A stretch of DNA of 64,000 nt from Bradyrhizobium sp. sBnM-33 (lineage in GTDB: Bacteria; Pseudomonadota; Alphaproteobacteria; Rhizobiales; Xanthobacteraceae): positions 1,612,001 to 1,676,000 of the forward strand of contig NZ_CP136624.1 of the NCBI RefSeq assembly GCF_032917945.1, read 5' to 3'. Numbering within the stretch: the first letter of the stretch is position 1; every line of letters starts with the position of its first letter. A model generated the notes under the pieces. It was not told the DNA's origin. It was given only the letters and a program-made list of their open reading frames with translations, and did not search any database. Position numbers and translations under genes: made by a program. Shown in pieces: positions 1 through 9,056 of this stretch.

Positions 1-573
1 GAGCTACAGGAGCGGGAGGGGTTCGCAAGGCCGCAAGTTTCCGTTTGGCTCACCGGCCTGAAAGAGACTGTCGAGCAACTGCCGGCATTTGTGAAAGTTG
101 CGGCGGAGATCGGTGTCAAAGAAGTTTATCTGCAACGGCTCGTATTCTTCACGGAATCCGCCATTGGTATGGCGCGGCCGGATCAGGCCCTGTTCGAGCG
201 CCTGACGCAGGAAGAAGCGGCCTATTTGAAAGAGGCGGAGGATCTGGCGCATTCCCTCGGCGTGACCTTCAGCGCGTCGGGCGCGGCAACCGAGCCGGGA
301 CTAAGTCTAAAGGGCAGTGGTGACGGTTCGCCGTGGTCACTCTGCCGACGGCCATGGTCGTTGATGTATTTCACGGCCAATGGCCGTGCCTTGCCATGCT
401 GCATCGCGCCATTTTCGCAGCATGGCTACGACAACTACACCCTTGGCCATGCAGGGCAGCAATCCCTACACGACATCTGGAACGGGTCCGCGTACCGGGA
501 GTTTCGTGCGGCCCTGCTATCGGATAAGCCGCCTAAGAGCTGTGCCAATTGCGGCCTGCGCTGGAGCCTATGA
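1..573 (+). CDS. radical SAM/SPASM domain protein, C-terminal part (5' end outside window)
   Basis: The reading frame is open from base 1 to a TGA at 571-573, so the N-terminal radical SAM core lies before the window. The visible ~190 residues show the cysteine-rich tail of a SPASM domain: ALPCCIAPF near the middle and CANCGLRW at the end, which would bind auxiliary Fe-S clusters. Such proteins modify peptides or small molecules by radical chemistry; the substrate cannot be told. The stop overlaps the ATG of the following glycosyltransferase (ATGA), so the two are probably co-translated. Family assignment is fair; function is open. Confidence 0.7.
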   Translation, partial: ELQEREGFARPQVSVWLTGLKETVEQLPAFVKVAAEIGVKEVYLQRLVFFTESAIGMARPDQALFERLTQEEAAYLKEAEDLAHSLGVTFSASGAATEPGLSLKGSGDGSPWSLCRRPWSLMYFTANGRALPCCIAPFSQHGYDNYTLGHAGQQSLHDIWNGSAYREFRAALLSDKPPKSCANCGLRWSL

Positions 574-1343
574 ACGAGGTGACCCACGGGATCGGTGGGA
601 AGCGGCCCGTGTTGTGCCAACCGCCGGTCGTTTCCGCGATCATTCCGTGCCTCGACGAGGAAACGGCAATCGGCCAGGTGGTAGCCGCCGTGCTGGCACA
701 GGACGTGAGTGAAGTCGTCGTTGTCGATGGCGGCTCGCGGGACCGTACGACCGATCGGGCACAGGCCGCCGGAGCTCGCGTGATTGTCGAGCCGCGACGT
801 GGCTACGGTCGCGCCATCCAGGCAGGCATCGCCGCTGCGCGCGATGACGCCGACATTCTGGTCTTTCTCGACGGTGACGGCAGTGATCCTGCAGAGCGCA
901 TCTCTGATCTTATATCGCCAATCGTCGCTGGGCGGGCCATCTTCGTTGTCGGCTCGCGCGTTCGTGGTTCACGCGAATCCGGCAGCTTGTCGCCGCAGCA
1001 GCTCCTCGCGGCTCATGTCGGCACGCTGCTCCTGCGCTTCGTCTATGGCGTAGGCTTCACCGACCTGTCGCCGTTTCGCGCCATCCGGCGGGATGAGCTG
1101 AGACATCTCGGTATGAAGGAGGAGACATATGGCTGGAACCTGGAAATGCTGATGCGGGTTGCGGCCGCCCGCTTGCCGGCACTCGAGATCGCCGTCGGGC
1201 AGCGGCGCCGGATCGGTGGGGTATCGAAGGTCTCCGGCAATCTCATTGCCGGCATCAAGGCAGCTTGGTCGATTTCGACGACCTTTGTTCGCCTCGCGAT
1301 TGAGCTGCGACACCAAAGGGGTCCGGGAGAGAGGCGCGGCTAG
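570..1343 (+). CDS. family 2 glycosyltransferase (dolichyl-phosphate-mannose-synthase-like)
   Basis: About 257 residues when started at the ATG at 570, which overlaps the upstream stop; a TTG at 549 is also in frame but less likely. The GT-A fold is visible: SAIIPCLDEE at the nucleotide-binding start, VVVDGGSRDRT, and the metal-binding FLDGDGSDP. A later YGWNLEMLMR segment is typical of polyprenyl-phosphate sugar transferases. It would transfer a sugar from a nucleotide donor, probably to a lipid carrier at the membrane. Pairing with a radical SAM/SPASM gene suggests one pathway whose product is unknown. Confidence 0.8.
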   Translation: MNEVTHGIGGKRPVLCQPPVVSAIIPCLDEETAIGQVVAAVLAQDVSEVVVVDGGSRDRTTDRAQAAGARVIVEPRRGYGRAIQAGIAAARDDADILVFLDGDGSDPAERISDLISPIVAGRAIFVVGSRVRGSRESGSLSPQQLLAAHVGTLLLRFVYGVGFTDLSPFRAIRRDELRHLGMKEETYGWNLEMLMRVAAARLPALEIAVGQRRRIGGVSKVSGNLIAGIKAAWSISTTFVRLAIELRHQRGPGERRG

Positions 1344-1344
1344 A

Positions 1345-2085
1345 TCAGCGAGTGCCGGCACCCCGACAAGCAACGATGTCCCGGGGGGCTTTTCGATCCC
1401 GTGGCTCCGGCGGCGAAAACACCGCCAGGTATCCGCCGTCGCCTGCGAGCTGATGTGTGGCGATCTCGCGATAGCCAACGGCGGTCAGTTCGCAACGCAA
1501 CAGCTTGATTGGAGTGCCATGCTCCGACGTCGGACGCTCGAGATCGACAATTCCGACCCGCGCGCCCGACTTTAAGGCGGGCGCCAGATTGTAGAGGAAG
1601 GCATAGGGCTGAGCTATTTCGTGATACATGTGCACGAGGATGGCAACGTCGAGCGAGGAAGCGGGAAGGCGCGGGTCGTGTGGTTTGCCCAGCGCGAATG
1701 TGACATTTGTCAGCCTCAGGCGTTGCGTTCGCCTGGCGAGCGCGATGAGGTAACTTCGCGTGACGTCCTGGGCGATGACGGAGCCGGTGGGACCGACCAG
1801 ACGGGAGAGACGGACCGTGTGGTAGCCGGCGCCGGCGCCAATATCGCCGACCGTCATGCCTGGCTTGAGTTCAAGAAGGCGGGCGATCTCACCGGCCTCA
1901 TTCAGTGAATCGCGGTGCTCCTCGGAGGCGCGGCTCGGGCTGACGATCTGCGCAACGGCGCGCTGAGGCGCGGGAAACTCCTTTGCGGGGACACCCGGCG
2001 GAGCCAGATAGCCAATGTCAGCGGCGTGTCCGCAACTTGCGCCCAGACCTACAACAAGCGCCGCTGCGCGGGCCAGTGCCATCAT
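1345..2085 (-). CDS. exported class I SAM-dependent methyltransferase-like protein
   Basis: The chosen ATG at 2085 is preceded by a GGGAGA ribosome site and gives a signal peptide (MMALARAAALVVGLGASCG then HAADIG). A GTG at 2100 is the alternative. The body has the SAM-binding glycine motif VGDIGAGAGYHT around residue 80 and a following acidic/VIAQDV strand, so it is a Rossmann methyltransferase, apparently periplasmic. It lies 30 bases after the DoxX-like gene on the same strand, suggesting an operon. It runs tail to tail with the glycosyltransferase. Substrate unknown. Confidence 0.75.
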   Translation of the reverse strand: MMALARAAALVVGLGASCGHAADIGYLAPPGVPAKEFPAPQRAVAQIVSPSRASEEHRDSLNEAGEIARLLELKPGMTVGDIGAGAGYHTVRLSRLVGPTGSVIAQDVTRSYLIALARRTQRLRLTNVTFALGKPHDPRLPASSLDVAILVHMYHEIAQPYAFLYNLAPALKSGARVGIVDLERPTSEHGTPIKLLRCELTAVGYREIATHQLAGDGGYLAVFSPPEPRDRKAPRDIVACRGAGTR

Positions 2086-2115
2086 CTGTTCGTCTCCCAC
2101 GCAAAACGATAACGA

Positions 2116-2778
2116 CTAACCGGCGATGTTGAAGAACCGGCCAATAAGGCCCTTCCCATCGCGCACGACAGGCACGTTGCGCCGCAACCAGGCATCAAGG
2201 CCGAGACTGCGGCCGGCGCCCTCGAGCACAAACAGGAACATCAGCATGGCCAGAAACATGTATGACCACGGCCACTCGGCCGGATCGCCCGGCCGATAGA
2301 TGCCGAGCCAGAGTTGCAGCGTATAGGCGACGGCCAGCACGCCCACGAACCGTACCGCAAGCCCGAGGATCATCGACGCGGCGAACGTCAGCTCGGCAAG
2401 AAAAACAATTGGTCCAAAGACGCTCATGTAAGGCAACACAATATCCTTCATGAAGGTGCCGTGAAACTCGAACGCTGCGCGGGTCGTTTCCTGTTCGGTC
2501 CAGTATCGCAGACCGTCGGACGCGGGCAGCGGGAGTTTCCACAACATGCCTTCGAACCACATGCAGCCGATCAGGACCCGGACCAGCCAGATTCCAAGAT
2601 GTCGGCCGCTACGTTGCGCCGAATCCTCCCGCCAATTCTGCAAGGCCACTGCAATGCTGGCGAGCAGCAGCGCCCAGAACAGCGCCAGGATCAGAAAGCG
2701 CCAGTTTCCCAGACGAAGATAATCGCTGGTAGTCGCGGTCACGAACTGCCAGATATCGGTAAAGGGATTTTTGGGCAT
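2116..2778 (-). CDS. DoxX/TQO-small-subunit-like membrane protein
   Basis: About 220 residues from the ATG at 2778 (GGAG about ten bases upstream); an in-frame TTG at 2793 is less likely. Four hydrophobic segments are visible: FLILALFWALLLASIAVAL, IWLVRVLIGCMWFEGMLW, the IVFLAELTFAASMILGLAV stretch, and YMFLAMLMFLFVLEGAG. The helix pattern and the conserved GxxxK/W region fit the DoxD/DoxX group of inner-membrane proteins. Redox roles are known for some members, but none can be assigned here. Upstream partner of the exported methyltransferase. Confidence 0.7.
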   Translation of the reverse strand: MPKNPFTDIWQFVTATTSDYLRLGNWRFLILALFWALLLASIAVALQNWREDSAQRSGRHLGIWLVRVLIGCMWFEGMLWKLPLPASDGLRYWTEQETTRAAFEFHGTFMKDIVLPYMSVFGPIVFLAELTFAASMILGLAVRFVGVLAVAYTLQLWLGIYRPGDPAEWPWSYMFLAMLMFLFVLEGAGRSLGLDAWLRRNVPVVRDGKGLIGRFFNIAG

Positions 2779-3019
2779 TTGCGCGTGCTCCAAAGAATTG
2801 AATAGCTGATCTGCCTATCGGCCAGCTGGCGCACCGCCGCGCGGGCGATTGAGGGGCCTACCAGGTTACTACGCAATGGAACGTGTGGTTATTACGCAGA
2901 AGGCGGCATCAAAACCTTAGGCGCCCGTACCTCGTTCGGGGAAGGCTTCCTTGTCCCAGGCTAAGAGACCGCGTGGCGCGGAGATTACGAAAACAGGCTC
3001 AGCAAACTACTAATTTCTT
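2779..3019. other. non-coding stretch before the tRNA scar
   Basis: No supported gene. On the minus strand this is the sequence downstream of the CAU tRNA 3' end; no clear hairpin plus T-run is seen. Confidence 0.5.
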
Positions 3020-3067
3020 TGGTGGGCCCGGCAGGACTCGAACCTGCAACCAGACCGTTATGAGCGG
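3020..3067 (-). tRNA. 3' half of a CAU-anticodon tRNA (Met or Ile2): integration scar
   Basis: Read on the minus strand: the 3' side of the anticodon arm with loop CTCATAA, the variable region, a complete T arm (GCAGG-TTCGAGT-CCTGC), acceptor CGGGCCC, discriminator A and an encoded CCA. The D arm and 5' acceptor are missing: just beyond the anticodon loop the sequence diverges. This is the typical duplicated 3' segment left when a tyrosine integrase crosses over in the anticodon loop. The integrase gene begins 38 bases away. The intact tRNA gene is expected at the other end of the island, outside the window. Confidence 0.85.
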
Positions 3068-3104
3068 CGGAAACTCGCACTATTCCCACTAGAAGTGCCC
3101 ATTT

Positions 3105-4307
3105 TCATTGAATTTTGACTACGTTCGTTTTCTTCCTTTCGACTGGTTTCTGAGGCGAAGCTGAGGCGGTAGGTTTGGCCGTCATCTTGGCGACGGCGTC
3201 CTTTAGGTGGTCCGGGTGGTGGTGCCCGTACACGCGCAACAACGTTTCGACGCTCATGCCGAGATACCCGGCGGCTTGCCATGGGTCGGTACCGTTCTGC
3301 ATCAACCACGTTGCCGCGGTGTGCCGTAACGTATGCGGCGAAACGCCGGGCCCGAGCTTGGCCAGCGTCACCGCATGCTTGAACGCGGTCTTCACGGAAG
3401 ATACACCTTCGCCGTTGAACTCGACAAAGTGCCGCGCAATAATCTTGCGCTCCTTCCAGCGTCGCAGGTGTGCCAGCAGGCGCGGTGGGATCGGCATCGG
3501 CGGCTGCCGTTTGTTAGTCTCCTGCTTCCCCTGGGCGCGTCGGTAGTAGACGCCACGTTCAAGGTCGACAAAGGACCGCCCGATAGCCGCGGTCGGCGAA
3601 GCTGACGCAATGGCGCCCGCGCGCGTCCCGCTATAGACCCCGATAAGGATGAACCGGGCGAGATGGCGAAGGGGCCGCTTATTCGTTTCAACCTGCTGTC
3701 CTTTATTGGGTCCGCGGTGCATGGTCTGTATCTCGCGGGCGCGCCAACACGTCCAGATTAGGTGGGCGGCTTCATCGCGAGTCAGCCATCGATCGCGGGC
3801 AGGGCCCTTCTTGGGAAGCGTGACCTTCACAATGCCACGGTGCAGCCCTTCCGCCGCATGGTTGGCGATGGCTGCCCTGAGATCCTCCAGATCTCGGCGG
3901 GCACCGCCTTTATTGCCACGGTGTTGTTGGTACTCACGGCACTTGGTCCGGGTTACCTCCGACAACATGAGCTTTCCCCAAAACTCTTTGAGGCGCCCGA
4001 TGCGATTGAGATACTTCTGAGCGTCGGAGTTCTCGACGTAAAGGTCGGGGCGGTCGTCAATGAAAATCGAAAGCACGTCGGCGACGGGAATTTTCTCTAA
4101 GTCTTGTTCCTTGCGCGTCGGCGCGTATTTTTTTGCAATATAGTCCTTGAGGACTTGCTCAGCCGCTGCAACTTCGCGTTCAGCGCATCCAGTGGCGTAA
4201 TATCCCGTGCCGTCCCGGATGACCCAAGTGGCTTGATGGGTGAGCTTTCCGGCCCTGTAGCGGGCTGGTCTGAGGTGGAGACGGGCACCCTTACTTCTAC
4301 GCGGCAT
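3105..4307 (-). CDS. tyrosine site-specific recombinase (island integrase)
   Basis: 400 residues, full length. The catalytic set is visible: Arg in YSGTRAGAI, HTLRHTAA, and the nucleophile Tyr in LLRVYGHHH. The N-terminal region up to ~residue 170 is the arm/core-binding part, and MPRRSKGAR is a start typical of Rhizobiales integrases. The 3' end points at the tRNA scar 38 bases away, the classic position for an integrase acting on its own attachment site. Its 5' part overlaps the small upstream gene by 211 bases in another frame. No lesion is seen, so it may be active. Confidence 0.92.
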   Translation of the reverse strand: MPRRSKGARLHLRPARYRAGKLTHQATWVIRDGTGYYATGCAEREVAAAEQVLKDYIAKKYAPTRKEQDLEKIPVADVLSIFIDDRPDLYVENSDAQKYLNRIGRLKEFWGKLMLSEVTRTKCREYQQHRGNKGGARRDLEDLRAAIANHAAEGLHRGIVKVTLPKKGPARDRWLTRDEAAHLIWTCWRAREIQTMHRGPNKGQQVETNKRPLRHLARFILIGVYSGTRAGAIASASPTAAIGRSFVDLERGVYYRRAQGKQETNKRQPPMPIPPRLLAHLRRWKERKIIARHFVEFNGEGVSSVKTAFKHAVTLAKLGPGVSPHTLRHTAATWLMQNGTDPWQAAGYLGMSVETLLRVYGHHHPDHLKDAVAKMTAKPTASASPQKPVERKKTNVVKIQ

Positions 4308-4513
4308 CGGCCACGCATCCTTTCAATTTCATTGAGAGTCGTAAACACCTTGCCTGCAATAATCTCGACCGTAAGTCGCCCGCGCTTGGCTTCTCGTCTC
4401 AAGCTGTTCTCGGAAATGGTCTGATCCGGAAACGCGATTGCGGCTGCTACGGACAGCCTGAGCGGTGTATCAGGTCCTATATTCTCCAACGATGTTAGCG
4501 CCGGTTTGCGCAC
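4097..4513 (-). CDS. excisionase-like / helix-turn-helix small protein upstream of integrase
   Basis: 138 residues. The first ~70 (LRLSVAAAIAFPDQTISENS, then LRREAKRGRLTVEIIAGK) read like a MerR/AlpA-type DNA-binding fold, in which a basic recognition helix is followed by a short wing. The tail is low-complexity and basic. Position directly upstream of the integrase on the same strand suggests a recombination directionality factor. The 3' 211 bases are shared with the integrase start in a different frame. The role is inferred from position. Confidence 0.6.
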   Translation of the reverse strand: MRKPALTSLENIGPDTPLRLSVAAAIAFPDQTISENSLRREAKRGRLTVEIIAGKVFTTLNEIERMRGRCRVEVRVPVSTSDQPATGPESSPIKPLGSSGTARDITPLDALNAKLQRLSKSSRTILQKNTRRRARNKT

Positions 4514-5575
4514 GGGTCATCTCACAAATGATTCAACCGAGCAACAAAAACCTTCGACACACTTCGATGGCTTTGTGACCGCACATCAAGGAGCCCCGCG
4601 CTGATCTAAAGGAAGCGCCGACGCCGGCGAGCTGCTTGCATGCAAAGTTCCGCGAGAGCCGTGGAATTACTCCGCTACGAGGTTTCCAAGTGAAAACGTT
4701 CAGGCGAAGAAGCGCGGCATGTGCTCGGAACACCCTCTGTCGCATTGCCAGGCGATCCTGGAGCTGGAAGCCGGAGTGGCTTTCGATCGTTGATTTACAT
4801 GAATCAACACAAGCGCACTTTTGTTCGTCGCTCAACTGCAAGCAAAGGAAGCTCGCCACATCAAAACGCTAGGTCACGAAAGCCCGTCTCACTTCATATG
4901 GTTTGGTCGCAGGTTGAGCAATGCGATCATATTTTTGTAATCAATCTCATTCCAATGCTGCGGAATTGGTGTGGTATGTGCGCATTGACACATTCAACCC
5001 TCAGCTATCTCGGTCCAATAGCACCAAAGACATTCTGGCTTTCATCACGCTCGATATTCACTCCTGCCGTGTCACACTCGCGACACTTGCCGACTCTTAG
5101 TCTGTCGGTCCAGTGATGGATTGGATCGAGAGTTTAATTCTTTCAATTGGTTAGAACGCGGCGTGTGTACGATGTGTGCACCGCGAGATCAAAGAAAATC
5201 TCACGAGCCAACAGAAGCAACCTCGTAAAGCAACCTCATTGGCGTTCGATGCCGGCTTCCTTCGTAAGCGCTGACAAAAGCTCGATGTCGGCCGTAACGC
5301 GTTCGGAGATTTTCTTGGGGGCGACCCATTGCGCCTCGAAGCTGATCTCGACGTGACACTCGCCGAGAGCTTGTAATGACCTCCGGTGGCGTGCCGTTGG
5401 ACGCGAACAGCCCTATCCATTTCAAGAGGTTCCGAAAGTCCGGGCCCCTGTTCTTGTGCCGAAGGAGGTTAGGAAAATAGCGCGCTACGGTTCTGTGTGG
5501 TCGTCCCGGGTCCAAAAAAGCTGTTGCGATAACCTAGAGTTGTAGTCAGAATTGTAGCTCCCATTAAGGGGCTGC
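4514..5575. other. ~1 kb without a supported gene
   Basis: Several short open frames exist on both strands, but none has a ribosome site plus recognisable composition or motifs. I see no RNA gene and no repeat. It separates the integrase module from the accessory genes. Confidence 0.5.
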
Positions 5576-7302
5576 GTGACACTTAAGCCAGGTACGAAAC
5601 GGCGCAGAGGTCGAAACGGATCGATTCGGATCAAGGTTCTTCCGAAGGACCCGCTCCTCGCACGCACCCGAAATTTGTGGCCGGTTGAAGCGACGATCGA
5701 GTGTGCTACCGTCGGCGACGGCCCGACCAGCGCGCGCGTCGCGATCGTGGACTATAACGCTGACCTCGATACACGGTTTACGCCGGCCAGACTCTTGGCG
5801 GACCGCTCAGGATTCGTCGGCATTGCAGGCTTGAAGAACGAGCGGATTCTCGACAACTTCAACTTTCACCAAGTGAACGTCTGGGCGATAATCGAACAGG
5901 TCCTGACGGTGTTAGAGGACGATACAGCCTTGGGCCGACCGGTGCCTTGGCGTCGGGCCTCGGACGCCTGTTGGTGTTGCCGCATGCTGGCTACGATGAC
6001 AACGCGTTTTACGATCGCGATACCGGCGCGCTGCACTTTTGCTATTTCGAAGGCCCCGACGGCAAGCCGGTCCATACCTGCCTGTCGCATGACATCGTCG
6101 CGCATGAACTCGGCCACACAGTACTCGATGGGCTGAAGCCTGGGTACAACGAGGTTTCTTCCCCGGAGACGGCAGGGTTTCACGAGTATTTTGGCGATGC
6201 GATAGCTATGCTGGCAAGTCTGAAAAATCGCGAAATTGCCAAGCTAGTAACGACAGGAGCGCCGGCGCTCCTGTCGGCCAAAAAATGTCGTCTCGGCTAT
6301 CGCCAGCGAATTCGGTGCGGCGATCCATGGCCTAGCCAAGCAGGACTATCTGCGAGGCGCCTGGAACAAACGCAAAATGAGCGATTTACGCGGCACTTAC
6401 GAGGAGCACGGCTGGTCCGAGATCCTGACCGGGGTCTATTACGATCTGTTGCAGTATCTCTACATCCGCAATCTCAAGGAGGTTTCCCGTGAGGCGGGCG
6501 GGAAGAAGCGCGACCAACAGCAGGCGATCCAGGCGCTGTTTCGCGCCGCCGACCAAACCGCCAACGTGATGCTCCGGGCCATCGACTACTGCCCGCCGGT
6601 GGATTTACGCTACGATGAATATGCGCGCGCCCTGCTGCGCGCCGACGAAGTCGCTTATCCCGATGATTCCTACGGAATCAGATCAGAACTCAAACGCATT
6701 TTCCGCCGGCGCGGACTCAAGCCGATGCAAGAGGATCGGCGTGTCAGGAGAGATATCGTTCACGCTTTGCGCGAGGCCAAGACATCGAAGCGATCACCGC
6801 CACGCCGGCCGACGCCTATCGGTTCCTCGACGAATTCCGCGAGCTCTTCCAGATTCCCTTCGACGCCAACCTCACCATTGTTTCCGTCTATCACACCAAG
6901 AAGCGCGCGCGAAGCGGCTACTGGCCGCCCAAAGAGAGGGTGATCGAATTCGCGTGGAGTGAAGACGTCGAGCTCAAAGGCCGCGCGCTCGGCAAGCTCA
7001 CCAACACATTGCTGCCGCTCTATTGCGGTGGAACGTTGGTTTTTGACGGCAACGGTAACTTCCTGCATCTGGCGATGGTTCTGCCTACGAAAGATCGGCG
7101 GAAGACGCTAGTGCAATATGCCCGTTACCTCATTCGCTCCGGTAGCATGGGAGTGAGCGACGGGATCCGCGGATTGGGCGCGCCCGATGGTGGAAATTTT
7201 CGTATCCGCGCCACGATCGAGGGAAGACGACTCCGGCTTCAGCGCAATGCCGCGATGCGGCACGCCCGGCCCAATAACGACCACTATGCTGGAGGGCACT
7301 GA
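5576..7302 (+). pseudogene. thermolysin (M4)-like zinc metalloprotease, broken by about three frameshifts
   Basis: One protein can be followed through four reading frames in the order 5576-5945, 5947-~6290, 6377-~6760 and ~6770-7302. The zinc site is intact: HELGH at ~6107 with a downstream glutamate in the ETAGFHEYFGDAIA helix, the gluzincin pattern. The middle part (WSEILTGVYYDLLQYLY) is also thermolysin-like. The final segment ends in a TGA that overlaps the ATG of the next gene. No signal peptide is seen, so an intracellular protease is likely. Several frameshifts make it a probable pseudogene unless the sequence has errors. Confidence 0.7.
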
Positions 7303-8478
7303 TGACAGGTACGATTCAGATCCGTGGTTACGTCGTAGGGTTCGGCGACTGCATCCTGCTCAGCCTGCCTGATGGCGCCGAAACCCGCCATATCTTAATC
7401 GATTTCGGCCGCGCTCCCAACGATCTGTCTAGCCTGGTGCGCTTCCCGGACATCGCGCCGACATCGAGAAGCAGTGCAATGGAAAGATTGATCTTCTGAT
7501 TGTCACCCACGAGCATCTCGACCACCTGGAAGGCTTCTATCGCGAGCGAGAGATCTTCAACCGCATGGAAATCGAGCGGGTCTGGATGGGCCTGCCGAGC
7601 CATCCGGACTACTACCGGGACTTTCCCAAGGCGAAGCTGCAGAAGAGACTCCGCGACGGTCTGGCTGGATTCGCGCGCGACGTCCGCCGCAACGGGATGG
7701 TGCTGCACCCCGCCTTCCGTTCGCTCCTCGAAAACAACTTGGCCAACAAGGACCGGATCGACTACCTGCGCAAGCTCGGCAAGCAACCGATTGCCTACCT
7801 GGCGCGCGGCAAGGCGAAAGAATCTTCGACGTTCAAGAACATCAAGATCCGGGTGCTCGCGCCCGAACCGGACGTTAGCGTGTACTACACGACGAGTGCC
7901 CGAGAGCGGGCCTTGACAACAGCGCTTGCGGCGGTCGGCACCGGCCACGAGAAGCAGGTGCGTGGCGGCGATGAAGGCTTCGATTGGGACTTTCCCGCGG
8001 TGGCGCGCGCCGGTGCTGCGGAGCGCGGCGGCATATCGGCCAGCGATTTCGAGCGGCTTCGGCGCGCCATTCGCGAACACCGAGTGACGGCCGCACGGTT
8101 CATCGACAAGGCGCAGAACAATACGTCACTGTGCCTGCTCATCGAAGCCGCCGGCAAGCGACTCCTGCTGCCCGGTGATGCCGAACTCGAAAGCTGGGAA
8201 ATGATCGAAAAGAAATGCGCCTCCGAACTCGAGCCGGTGGATTTCCTCAAAGTGGCGCATCACGGCAGCCACAACGGTACGCCGCTGCAATTGCTCGACC
8301 GCCTGCTACCGTCAAGCGCAAGGCACATGCTCAGGTACTTGTCTCAACCAAGCAGCAAGTCTACGGGACCAAGAACCCAGTCCCCGATGGGTCGCTCTTG
8401 AAGGAGCTGAGATCGCGCTGCCACAAGCTGGTGACCACCGACGGCGCGGCTGGCACCGCGGTCGCGCTGTCGTTGTAA
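7302..8478 (+). pseudogene. metallo-beta-lactamase-fold hydrolase (ComEC-like), frameshifted
   Basis: The start ATG overlaps the metalloprotease stop (TGATG). The first ~50 residues (IQIRGYVVGFGDCILLSL) match the N-terminus of the fold, then the frame shifts near 7460. In the new frame the metal site VTHEHLDHLEG appears at ~7500, and the later metal ligands GDAELESWE and AHHGSHNGTP at ~8175-8275. Near 8320 the frame shifts again to reach a C-terminus that ends at 8478. All metal-ligand motifs are present; only the two frameshifts break it. Coupled to the protease, so the two probably worked together. Confidence 0.7.
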
Positions 8479-8826
8479 TACATGCTGGATTCGAAAATTC
8501 CCGAATGTTTGCGGGGTCTAAAACAGCTTTGCGCACAACTTTCCGTAGCAAATTGAAGTTGTTCAGTTAATTCCGTTTGATAAACCGATGATTGGCGGGA
8601 TCTATTCCAGTCCGGCCCGCGATGACTGGGCTTGGTGTTGGTGTGGAGACGGCGCCGAAAAAGCGATAGCGGTCACGGCTGCCCCGTGGCACCTAGTCCC
8701 GGCCTTCGAGCCTCGCAGGGAATATTTTATTCTCCGAGTTGCAGGGCCATTGACATACACCCATTTTGAAACGAAAGTTGGATCTTTAGTGATATTCAAC
8801 CAAAGCGTTGGCTGGGGGTTATATCA
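8479..8826. other. intergenic region upstream of the NTPase/TPR cluster
   Basis: About 350 bases with a marked local AT rise around 8540-8585 and 8750-8810. An open frame at 8588-8938 starts well (WAWCWCGDGAEKA) but has no family resemblance and overlaps the next gene, so it is not called. It probably carries the promoter of the following cluster. Confidence 0.4.
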
Positions 8827-9039
8827 ATGGCTGCTGATACCGCACATTCAACAAATCCGCTCAACTCCAAATATCCGGAAATCATCACCGAGACGGAATC
8901 GGAGAAGCGCGCGGAATCCACGGAAGAGCAGAAGCTGACCTACGAGTCAGGAGCGCCGCGCGGCACGTCGATTATCAAGAAGGTCACCACGACCAAAACC
9001 AAAATCCGCACTACCACTCCTTACACTGGCACCGTCTAG
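8827..9039 (+). CDS. 70-aa hypothetical protein, first gene of the NTPase/molybdenum cluster
   Basis: Starts at ATG 8827 after a purine-rich stretch (GGGGG) and ends at 9039, 17 bases before the next gene. It is hydrophilic, rich in Thr, Lys and Glu, with a central acidic part (ETESEKRAESTEEQ) and a basic Thr-rich end (KKVTTTKTKIRTTTPYTG). No transmembrane segment or known domain. It could be a small partner or substrate of the neighbouring NTPase/TPR protein. Function unknown. Confidence 0.55.
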   Translation: MAADTAHSTNPLNSKYPEIITETESEKRAESTEEQKLTYESGAPRGTSIIKKVTTTKTKIRTTTPYTGTV

Positions 9040-9056
9040 CTCGTTAAACGAGACAA

